A DNA stretch of 64,000 nt, taken from positions 56,507,411 through 56,571,410 of the forward strand of contig OW203762.1 in NCBI GenBank assembly GCA_934045905.1. Reading direction: 5' to 3'. This DNA is from Leuctra nigra. Lineage: Eukaryota; Arthropoda; Insecta; Plecoptera; Leuctridae. The notes below the pieces were generated by a model, which was not told the origin of the DNA, ran no database searches, and saw only the letters and a list, made by a program, of their open reading frames with translations. Shown here piece by piece: positions 55,301-64,000 of the stretch (within the stretch, counting starts at the first letter, position 1; each line of letters starts with the position of its first letter). The translations under genes were made by a program, and so were the position numbers.

Positions 55301-56200
55301 TTTCTCATGTTCATAACATTTGAATGAATTCTGATCATATTGATTTTTAAACATTTGTACTGGAAAAGCGCATGGAAAATATTGAAAATGGCCAACTTTA
55401 AGCTATCACAACTGCCGTACATATTTTTTTATCGAAAATATAAACTGACTAGTATCATTGTGCATGTATTGGTGACACTTGCTGAAAATTTGAAATTAAT
55501 TGGTCAATCCGTTTGGTGCTCGCGATTGAGAGAAAAATGCATTCTACCTCTAAAAATGATAATTTTCCAGCTCAATTCGAGTCCATATTTGCAGCGAAAA
55601 TTTCCCCTTCGCATTCCTGGACTGAGTCACGTAGATGCCATTAATTTAACTGTCAACTTAGCGATAACATCAACTCGAGATCCGAGAGCAAGACAGATCA
55701 GTTTCACCCTGTGGTGTGAGTAGAATGACGTCATTCATTGTTGATAAACACATGCGCTCGCTCTGCATCGCTTTGCACTCGATGAGATACATTTACTCAA
55801 ATATTATTAATTATTTTAAAACGTTGATATAATATAATATGATTAAAAATGTTAATTTTTTCGGGTAATAAAAGTGTATTTTTCATTATTTTTAGTGTTG
55901 ATATTTACAAATGTACAATATAAAAATGGAATTAGATTCCCTATTACCGAACGTTTCTAGAATGGAATTATCGGAAGAAATTAACACTTATGGCATGCTA
56001 ATCGGTAATTGCGGCATTGCAGTCGCCAAAGTACTACCAAGTACTACGCAACATTGATATTTTCCACTCTTTTTTCCAAAGTAGGTACTTTTATGAGTTT
56101 TACGAGTACTTTTCAGAATATGCTTATCTTGTTATTAGGATGATACTATTGCAGCATTCATCATTTTCAAATCGTGTAAAATGTCTCAGGATCGAATGAC
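55300..56200. other. Intergenic, repeat-like AT-rich DNA
   Basis: A 127-codon frame at 55340-55723 covers a phrase typical of non-coding dispersed repeats (GAAAATTTGAAATTAATTGG then TCAATCCGTTTGG), so it is not called as a gene. Confidence 0.4.
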
Positions 56201-56207
56201 ATGGCGG

Positions 56208-56528
56208 CAGGCGCGTAGGAACTAAATTTGCAAGGGGGGGGGGGGGGGGGAATAATATTGTAAAATAAATTGAGCTGGACATAGTGTCTACGAAGACAAT
56301 GGGGGTTCTGGGGGGAATGCCCCCCAGCAAAATGCGGGTTCGGGGCGCACAGCCCCGGATTTGTTGTGAATTTCAAACATCAATTTGGTGCATTTCTACG
56401 CGATTTTAACACTTTTTATACACATTTTTTTCTTGACACATAAATGTATAAGAAAAATAGGGAGGGGAATTGAATCATAGAGGGGGGGGGGATTTTCCCC
56501 CCATTCCCCCACCCTTTCCACGCGCCTG
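56208..56528. mobile_element. hAT-like MITE, CAGGCGCGTAGGAA ends, with 8-bp duplication
   Basis: Starts CAGGCGCGTAGGAACT, ends TTTCCACGCGCCTG, flanked by a perfect CATGGCGG duplication (56200-56207 and 56529-56536). Same termini as 17105-17536. Contains an 18-bp G run and the GCCCCCCAGC...ATGCGGGTTCGGGGCGC module. Confidence 0.9.
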
Positions 56529-56824
56529 CATGGCGGTAATCTAACCCTGGCCCGACCCTGGCCCCCAGGTGACCGTTTGAGTGGACATAGTGCATAGTGT
56601 ATAAGTATGTATAAATCCAACTGTCCGGGTGGGATGACCACTGATCGACCTACTCAGGGCTGGATCTAGGTACATGCTGTACTACGTCACAGAGCGAAAT
56701 ATTTTAGATGTGTTCTTTGCGAGAAAAACAATAAATGTGAACTAAGTTTTGCTTTAAAATTACTGATCAATCTCTTATTATGATCTGATCACATAATATT
56801 TCTGTCAAAACAATACCTATGGTC

Positions 56825-56912
56825 GGTGACAGGCAAAGATGAACCCTGTTTATCATTGCCAGGTATCGGCCGGCCGGCGTATGTTAGAGCGGGTTCATCT
56901 TTGCCTGTCACC
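56825..56912. mobile_element. Hairpin MITE, GGTGACAGGCAAAGATGAAC arms
   Basis: Arms of about 24 bp, GGTGACAGGCAAAGATGAAC and GTTCATCTTTGCCTGTCACC, around a GGCCGGCCGG-containing loop. Confidence 0.65.
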
Positions 56913-58230
56913 GCTTAGTTCCAAAGAAAGCATCAGCACGCTCGCTGCTGTGTATGTTTTTAACACTCGATTTATTTAATTTATAAAGTTTAGTGGAAAC
57001 ATGGTAGAGTACTTGTTGCTCTTTAGGATAGTAATGTTTGCGTAAAATTACATGCTACATGCTCTTTGTGAATTCATATTGTACAGATTATATAAACATT
57101 ACTATTTCTTTAAATACTAAATACCCATTGCTCTAAATACCCTTATAAAGTTAAAGAACTGTTTAATTTATTTATAAAATAATTACAATATTGTGAAATT
57201 AATGGTTACATGCTAGATTATTCTTTCGGGAATAAGTACGTATAGTATTTTCTCTTGGACAATCTTTACTTATCCAACATGTCGATAGAATACATCTACC
57301 AACTTCATAACAATACAAAGAGAAAATAAATTATTGAAAATGGTTTATAAATTGTTAAATAAATGGTTATAAATTCATTGAAAATCAAAATCAACACATT
57401 CTAAAGTATAAATAATAAATTAAAGTCCAATAATAATTAACAATAATAATTACGTCCATAATTAATCAAATTAACAATTACTACATTGTGAATACATTGA
57501 AAATCAATAAACAAGTGCAAACGCTCATGTCTACCAAATGTTATCGCATTCATTTACTCGGAAGTAAACACGTCTGGAATGAATGAAATCTAATCTGGCT
57601 AGTCGTTAAAATTTATGACCTCCTCCAGCGTTTCACATGTCGCCACTTGGGAGTGGGGGGTGATTTCGTGCGTCAGCTATTTCAGCCAGCCTTTTACAAA
57701 ATAGGCCAAAGTCAAACGTGAATTCCCACCTTAACCTCCCAAGTTGAGGAATAAAAGCTAATTTTATTAGCAAGGAAGATGTAATTTCTTTATCTCGCAC
57801 ATTTTCTTCATTCAGTTGTATCATTGACTACCGCTCAGTATGGGACTCGTGACTGCTATAGCTGCAGCACTGAATGCTTCCGCCGATGTCTGAGGCCGCA
57901 CTACAAACGACGATTCTGGCAATATAAAGACATTATTATTAATTTTGTTCAATGCTACAATATGCCTTCATATTTATAGCATAGGCTTAAATTAAGCTTA
58001 TTGTTGTGCTGCGTCAGCTTTCCGTGCAATCTTTCCAAATGTAAGACGATCTCAGCCGGACGAGTGAAGAATTTGACCTTGGTCTGTACGTAAGAACGGG
58101 GCGGTTCCGTTTGTCACTAGACATCGACGACAGATGACTGGCCAGTCGCATGTCCCCACCCCCAGTGTACGTCAATGGTTGTATTGGATTTAATTTAACG
58201 TGGCGCGATCACTCGATATAGCACATTTTT
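56913..58230. other. Intergenic, nothing recognised
   Basis: Very AT-rich, with AATAATTA runs at 57370-57480. A 63-codon minus-strand frame near 57640-57824 is not supported as a gene. Confidence 0.45.
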
Positions 58231-58239
58231 ATTTATTTT

Positions 58240-58740
58240 TGAATTTACCATTTCAAAAATCTTTTTACGACAGTTCAACCATATTCAAGTATAAAATTCT
58301 CATTTAATGTCCTGTAGTTTGCAACTGTCGCCCAATAATGAGTTTTCATTTTTATGTCTTTTGAGAATGAACAAAACTTTAACATGGGAGGTATAGGAAA
58401 ATCGTTTCGAATTTGGTTAATAACTTTAAAAATAGCACACGAATTGGTTGTTTTCAATTTTTTTCCTAATAGTATGTCCGTATGTCTACCAGAAAAAAGT
58501 TTTTTGTTAAAATCCAACGGTACAAAAAATTAGAACTTCATTTTAGCTTAAAAATGACACGATTTTACTTGGCTGCCATAAGATAACATGCGGGATAAAA
58601 TTCAAATTATCTCAGAAACTAGACACGAGAAGTGTTTAATTTTTTCAGGGATTATGTATGGCATGATTATCAATAAGTTCACAAAAAATTATGAAGATCT
58701 GAAACTATGCCTCGAGTGATCGTGCCACCTTAAACAACAA
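58240..58740 (-). repeat. Dispersed repeat, inverted partner of 540-1060
   Basis: See the entry at 540-1060. Confidence 0.65.
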
Positions 58741-58849
58741 TAAAAATATGTTTTTCCCCAACATCAGGTACCTACTAGGTACCAATTTTTCAGCATCATT
58801 ATGGTCACACAAAAAGTTGGGACTAAAGACGTCACGCAAAAAATTGTAT

Positions 58850-58995
58850 TTTTAGCGGGGGTGGGGGGGGGGGGGGGGCTTCGCGATTGTCAGGGGATAC
58901 ATGTTTGCTTACTAAACCAATTGGGGGGAGGGGGGGGGGATAATGCGGGTACAGGGTACACAGCCCTGTGAAAACTTTGAATTTCAGGAACGATT
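58850..58995. repeat. Poly-G module fragment
   Basis: Two G runs, GCTTCGCGATTGTC, and AATGCGGGTACAGGGTACAC with AGCCCTG, similar to the internal module of the 34621 and 56208 elements, but without recognisable ends. Confidence 0.5.
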
Positions 58996-59233
58996 TTTAT
59001 TTTTTATACAATTGTAAGCCAATTTTACGTCCATCAAAAATAAGAGGGTGAACCCACCATGAAAAAAGAGTGAGTGTATGCATCCACCTCCAAATTTAGC
59101 ACTGCTTTTAAGCAATTAGATTTGAATCAAAATATATGAATTGGGATGCATTCATTTTTCATTCACATACCATTTTACTGAAGACCGATGTTGCAATTGA
59201 AAGATGATCAAGATAGGGATTGGATGTAATAAC

Positions 59234-59600
59234 TTAATTTGTATGAATTGTGGGATTGACAATGTAACTTGGTCTCTCAATTGGAACTGTCCTTATTTGT
59301 GCTTTCATGTAGATTTCCTTGATATCCGGAATGACAGTATACTTGGCAGACCCAACTAGTGACCAAAGTTGTGTCTTCTTCAAAAGAGGGTTGGCGATCA
59401 TCATGCTGATGCTGCAGCTCTGAACAATGACCCCGTGCTCTGTCTGCACAAATCACCAAGGTTCTTGCCTCAAAGTCCCTCTGCCAGGTCCACGCTGTAC
59501 CACAATCTCACCTTTAAAACTAATTGCAGGTGCCTGTATCCATCCTCCCTCATTACATGCCCACCGTATTCAAGCATGTCTTTTGATGGTAAAAAAAAAC
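59234..59600 (-). pseudogene. Decayed non-LTR retrotransposon C-terminus
   Basis: On the minus strand one frame reads LEYGGHVMREDGYRHLQLVLK and, after a +1 shift, GEIVVQRGPGRGTLRQE. This matches the conserved tail of many LINE polyproteins (GHVxR ... ILxGxxxGxRxxGRxRxxW). Frameshifts and stops show it is dead. Confidence 0.55.
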
Positions 59601-59699
59601 TCGTCTTCCTGCTCATACCTTCTTTCTATCACTTTCCATTTCTAACGCCTTACATGAGATTCGGAGCCTATTGGGATATATCCACACTTTGAAGTCTTC

Positions 59700-60080
59700 C
59701 AATCTCTTGCATAGCAACTTGCTACTCCATGCAACGATGTGGGGCAGACCGTAGACGCAATACCACCATTTCCTCAGGATTGTGTCAAGATTATGATTAC
59801 TGCAGAGATTACGAGTGAATGTTAAACTTCATAATAAATCACCTTTATTTCAAATGTGGGCAAGTTAAGCCAAATCTTCTCTTACACTTACTTTTAACCA
59901 ATCCAGACTTAACTCCCTAAAAATTATGAACATTTTGTGTTTTGTTTCTAGACCTCTCACACGAACATACATCATTACCTACCCGTGATGTAATGGGCAA
60001 ATCGGAATACAAAAACAAGACATGCATCTTTTAAGTTTCAACAAAAGAAATAAAGTCAAATCATTATAAATATCCCGAAT
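59700..60080. other. Intergenic, nothing recognised
   Basis: No supported feature between the LINE remnant and the terminal exon at 60084. Confidence 0.4.
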
Positions 60081-60083
60081 GCT

Positions 60084-60192
60084 TTATTTGTTCCGCTTGT
60101 TTTTACTGGCAAGTGCTGGAGGTACAACTTGCGCATGCGTCTGCTGAGATATCCGATTGATGTAGTAGAGAGCAACCAGCGAGAGTACAATG
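60084..60192 (-). CDS. Last exon of an unrecognised membrane protein gene (partial)
   Basis: On the minus strand a strong acceptor TTTTCTTCCAG precedes a 109-nt open exon coding IVLSLVALYYINRISQQTHA then a proline/alanine stretch and the basic end SKNKRNK before TAA. This looks like the end of a transmembrane helix followed by a short basic tail. An AATAAA on the minus strand (60083-60088) overlaps the stop codon. Upstream exons should lie at higher coordinates, possibly beyond the window; none was found. The family is not recognised. Confidence 0.45.
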
Positions 60193-60537
60193 CTGGAAGA
60201 AAACATTGCATTCAATCATTGTTCATTGAGACATGCATTTGAGAGATTGTGACAGTGTGACAGATTGTGTTCTCACAACTTTACGACTGCCAATAAAATT
60301 TACATTTTTACCTAAGAATCTTTTGAAATTATTAATTTTGAAATTATTCAATTCAATTTTCATTCATTTTCAAATGATTTGAGGATCTTTTTGGCATATC
60401 TTTCCAAAAATGTTCTGCCCAGTGTGTTTTGGGGTGTTTCTCAAAAGACTAATTGAGTGTAGTTTTGAATTAATTTAGTACTAGTAACCTACAGTTCGTT
60501 TTTCCTATGTTTGAACTCTCTACAGACCGAGACACCC

Positions 60538-60620
60538 TCAGTTGTTCTGTTAGGCCGAGAAAGACAACATTGCAAGGTGAGCGCGCAATGAAGTCTTTCT
60601 CGGCCTAGCAGAACAACTGA
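60538..60620. mobile_element. Hairpin MITE, TCAGTTGTTCTG arms
   Basis: TCAGTTGTTCTGTTAGGCCG and CGGCCTAGCAGAACAACTGA with AGAAAGAC/GTCTTTCT extend to arms of about 28 bp. Confidence 0.7.
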
Positions 60621-61078
60621 CTGTGGCTCCATCTGGTGAGAGTTTATACAGTAAAAAAACAGACTGTATATTTCAAGTAGTTTCCTATTCGAGAAAATAA
60701 GGAACACGACTGACCTCTGGTGGATTCTTCGGTACTAGCCATAAGGGGAATAATGGAGGATATCACGGGGATATTTATATAAATAAATTATATTATTAAA
60801 TTTGCTTTAGTTGTTTGTTATGGCTGAAAAAGTAAACTTGTAACTAAATCTAAATTTCAATTGTTTCTCCTTTTTCACTGCCCTGTGGAAACACGAAACA
60901 AAAAATAAAAAAAGTGCATCTAAAAATTTTCCTGCCAGAAGTGGCTCCATCACGTATCGCTTATTTGTTTGAATATAAATGATGATCTGGTAGATCTAGC
61001 AGTTTGCAAAATTTAATTTCTACAGAAAATTGTAGTCAGCCATTTAGGCTGTGGCCTGTTTACCGGTTTTGAATTCCA

Positions 61079-61246
61079 GGACCCTTACCTAATATCGCCA
61101 ATTTTTCAGTAGCACCATGTTACAGTAGCACGATCGGCTAGTTGCCATGGCGACAATGTTAGCTCTTATGGCTAAAACTTTTAAAATAAAAGTTGTGCTA
61201 CAGTAACACAGTGCTACTGAAATTTGGCGATATTAGGTAAGGGTCC
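61079..61246. mobile_element. MITE, GGACCCTTACCTAATATCGC ends
   Basis: Arms of about 35 bp with TTCAGTAGCAC inside; 168 bp long, non-coding. Confidence 0.75.
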
Positions 61247-61254
61247 AGAGGCAG

Positions 61255-61348
61255 GATTCTATAACTCCATTGCGACCGCTTAGCAATTTCTTCCATAAGG
61301 ATTAACATTGAAATAATTGCTAAGCGGTCGCAATGGAGTTATAGAATC
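61255..61348. mobile_element. MITE, GATTCTATAACTCCATTGCG ends
   Basis: Perfect arms of about 34 bp including CGACCGCTTAGCAATT; centre AAGGATTAACATTG is shared with 9626-9750. It begins nine bp after the previous MITE. Confidence 0.75.
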
Positions 61349-61397
61349 AGGGCCCAGGAGACTATGATTATTACTGATTAAAACCGCCCTAAATCAC

Positions 61398-61655
61398 GAT
61401 TTTCACGGCCCTCTAGCTCGCTAAGGGCGTAACCTATTAGGCTATTGTTCCCAAATTTGGTATATGTTGTAGGGTGGGCCAAAGCTCGAAATTAAGATAT
61501 TTTGCAACAATGTGAGATTTCCCAATTTTAAGATCCAGTAGGCCGCAAATGCCATGTTGATGTTTACAGTAAAAGTGGGTTGCTCCAGCCTTTTTAAATG
61601 AGAGTGTGCGCGCCGTACGACTTGGCTGGCCTGGAGCGACCGCTCAACTAGATTT
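61398..61655 (-). repeat. Dispersed repeat, inverted partner of 15238-15505
   Basis: See the entry at 15238-15505. Confidence 0.65.
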
Positions 61656-61810
61656 GTGATTGGCAACGTAAATCTAGTGAGATATTTATGGAGGTACCTA
61701 GTAGGTTCTTTCTGAATGTTTGAATTTTCCATTTTACCTACAAACGGACTTAATACATCAAGTGTTTAGAAACTTTTAAGTATCTACCTAAGCTACATTT
61801 TTTGTCATTC

Positions 61811-62091
61811 TTAACCCATTTGCCTATTTGGACGATAGGAACTCGCCAGTTCAAATTTTAGGTAAAACTGAAAATTAAATACTATAGCTGTGCAACTTTT
61901 TCTGCAAAAATAACCTTTCGGCCATATTAACCCATTGGCCTATTTGGACGATAGAAACTCGCCATTTATAAGATGGCCACTGTGGATTTGGACGAGATAA
62001 GCTCGCCAGTTCAAATTTTAGGTAAAACTGAAAATTAAATACTATAGCTGTGCAACTTTTTCTGTTGAAAATTCATAGGCCAATGGGTTAA
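61811..62091. mobile_element. piggyBac-like MITE bounded by TTAA
   Basis: TTAACCCATTTGCCTATTTG at the left and ATAGGCCAATGGGTTAA at the right. Inside, a 60-bp block containing CGCCAGTTCAAATTTTAGGT occurs twice in direct orientation (about 61847 and 62005). TTAA ends fit piggyBac-type insertion. Confidence 0.6.
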
Positions 62092-63240
62092 AAAAACACA
62101 TTTATTTTGAAGCGGATTTTTGTGTAAAATCATGCCCACCCTGAATTTAACATCAGGGTTGTGCGAACCTTGATTTTTCAAGTCGAAACGAATTTCGAAC
62201 CGAACCTTGAAGTGTTCGAACCTTTACAGGTGTATAATCGATTTTTGCTTTCAGTGCTACCAGACAACTTTCAATGAAATGCAAATGATGAAAGTGCTAA
62301 AATTACACACATGAATGGATTTATCATACCTACTATTTTCATTTCATTTTCAATAGGATGCTGGACAAAATCTTAGAGAAAGTTAAATGTTCAACATGTC
62401 CTGGCTGTTTTCAAAATGCTTTCAGATGCCTATTGCCGCTGACAGAGACAGGTGTTGTTTAAAATTGTGATGAAGTGTTTTTTATACTATCAATTGTGTT
62501 GCAATGTGTTCTTTTAAGCTTGCATGTCTTGCCTAAAAAAGGTTATTCAAATTGAATGCAGTCATGTATTTACTTTGTTTCATCAACTAATTATAGGGAG
62601 GAAGGTAACGAAAATGATGTCAATAATGTTATGCAAAATGGGCTAATAGTACTCATCATGACGCGAGACAGAACATAAATATAACTTACTTAGGATCATC
62701 AACATCGCTAATATTCACATGTATTTATGACATAATAATGTAAATTTCGTGAATAACAAACTGTGAACTGAAACCATTGACATATATATACTTCGTGACC
62801 GGCATATGGAAAATACGAAAATGTTGCCATACACGGAGGATCAAGATTGGCGTCACAAAACCATCTGATTGGTCAATTCAAGTCATGTGCCTACTATGCC
62901 CCTCCCACTTTGCAAATGAAAATATAATTAATTAAAGGATATTAAACATACAAGTCAAACTATCAATACATTAATCATTTAATAAATAAATAAAACAATT
63001 GGACCGTGTTTAGCAAGAAGGACCCAAGCACCAATTCATTGAACTGAGATAATTGGACATTTGCGTACAGCATTATATTAAAATCTGGGATACTTTCTTG
63101 ACGTGAGACTTGTTATATATGATTAGATAACATATTGATATTACATTTTCAGGGACTATATTACATACTATATTACATTATTATCTATATTACACTATAC
63201 ACTATATTATCTATTATAGTAATTATTATATTACTATATT
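62092..63240. other. Intergenic, nothing recognised
   Basis: AT-rich, with a TATTACTATATTACA run at 63140-63245. No gene seen. Confidence 0.45.
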
Positions 63241-63250
63241 ACATTTTATC

Positions 63251-63641
63251 CCAACGGCTGGTGTGTTGGATACCTCGGTTCTCGTTAGATCACCGAGGTT
63301 AAGCAACATTGAGCGCGGTCAGCGATTGGATGGGTGACCATTCAACTCTGCCTTGCCAGGTTGCTGCCGTTGGGCCAGAGAGACTGGGGTGTTTGGGGGT
63401 TAGTGTGACGACCTCCCTCCACCTGTTATCAGTCTCTCGACGGCGCGGGTTGTGGAGGAGTGCTGTGAATGTTACACCGTCCTTCGGAAGGGACGCTAAG
63501 CCGTTGGTCCCCTTGGTATCTTTCGTCAGGAGTAGGCTACATGCCGGTACCGGGTTTCCTCTCCTCCCTTCTCTATATTACATTCTCACTAGTGGAGCAT
63601 GGCTCTGTTGAGAATATAGACTTAATAATAATAATAATAAT
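63251..63641 (+). mobile_element. 5S-rRNA-derived SINE (SINE3 type)
   Basis: 63251-63375 follows 5S rRNA through its full length: CGGTTCTCGTTAGATCACCG, AGGTTAAGCAACATTGAGCG (box A/intermediate element), GATTGGATGGGTGACCA (box C) and the closing GCCGTTGGGCC. A non-5S body follows, with CGTCCTTCGGAAGGGACGCT and AAGCCGTTGGTCCCC, and an (ATA)n tail at 63624-63641. Substitutions in the 5S part and the tail show a retroposed SINE, not a 5S gene. Confidence 0.85.
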
Positions 63642-63687
63642 ATTCAAGTGCGTATTTTAATAATATTCAAGAAAAACACGACAAAAA

Positions 63688-64000
63688 GGGCTCTTGGTTC
63701 CTTTTTGCAAAAAGGAAACAAGTGACAAATATGTTGTTTTTATAGTGTTTTGTGAATTTTGTGTGGTATACAAGGAATATTTTAATTGTATTTCATCAAA
63801 AGAAATCAAATGGAGCAAAAATATCAGATGTATATGTAAGTATATTAATATTATACATGGGTTAACTTTAATTACCTATGGCGCTTGGATCCTTATTGCA
63901 AAGCTTACAATGATCCTTGATATACTTTTACATGTTAAAGTGGCGCTTGGATCCTTATTGCGTATCTAGATTTCAGATTTTGGCGCTTGGTTCCTTTTTC
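63688..64000. repeat. Repeated GGCGCTTGGATCCTTATTGC motif
   Basis: GGCGCTTGGATCCTTATTGC at 63880 and 63941, a shorter GGCGCTTGGTTCCTTTTTC at the window end and GGCTCTTGGTTCCTTTTTGC at 63690. Spaced 40-190 bp; the repeat appears to continue beyond the window. Confidence 0.7.

Noticed and set aside
55340..55723. 127-codon ORF
   Set aside because: Covers repeat-like sequence; no recognisable domain or splice support.
63251..63375. Functional 5S rRNA gene
   Set aside because: Substitutions in helices and the attached SINE body with (ATA)n tail indicate a retroposed copy.
63309..63611. 100-codon ORF
   Set aside because: Lies wholly within the 5S-derived SINE.

Overview
The window looks like nuclear DNA of an arthropod, most likely an insect and perhaps a hemipteran. 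The evidence is AT-rich DNA, spliced genes with GT-AG introns, insect-like versions of conserved animal proteins, and a very heavy load of hAT/mariner-type MITEs, a 5S-rRNA-derived SINE, Penelope-like and Jockey-like retroelement pieces. The lineage call is an inference; no marker here fixes the species.

Genes in order: (1) RASEF-like EF-hand/coiled-coil/Rab GTPase on +, 12 coding exons from 2654 to 23830. Its last exon, carrying the C-terminal CC prenylation signal, lies 6.6 kb beyond the previous one. (2) PCNA on +, four exons, 24545-27779, 261 aa, with E2F-like sites upstream. (3) L-asparaginase with ankyrin repeats (ASPG / 60 kDa lysophospholipase family) on -, 13 exons, 43327 down to 28193, about 642 aa, tail-to-tail with PCNA. 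(4) An unrecognised gene on + (44294-50362), divergent from ASPG, encoding two OB/cold-shock-like segments. (5) DPAGT1/ALG7 (GlcNAc-1-P transferase) on -, intronless, 53357-54559. (6) The last exon of an unrecognised membrane protein gene on -, 60084-60192. The rest is intron and intergenic DNA filled with mobile-element debris.

The most unusual signal is that all five tandem-repeat arrays touching genes sit exactly across a splice junction and copy the splice site in every unit: about 95 x 63 bp at the RASEF exon 1 donor, 3 x 84 bp at the RASEF exon 8 acceptor, 15 x 40 bp at the ASPG exon 2 acceptor, 8 x ~60 bp at the ASPG exon 3 acceptor, and 3-4 x 105 bp at the ASPG exon 12 donor. Three of the five have unit lengths divisible by three and stay open, so alternative use of copied sites could add in-frame peptide repeats. 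The very long ORFs across these arrays are by-products of this periodicity and are not called as proteins.

Mobile elements are often datable by structure: three hAT-like elements have perfect 8-bp target duplications (26958-27227, 34621-35426, 56208-56528), one composite (a hAT inside another hAT) occurs twice with the same nesting, and several TIR families share the same internal GC-rich module.
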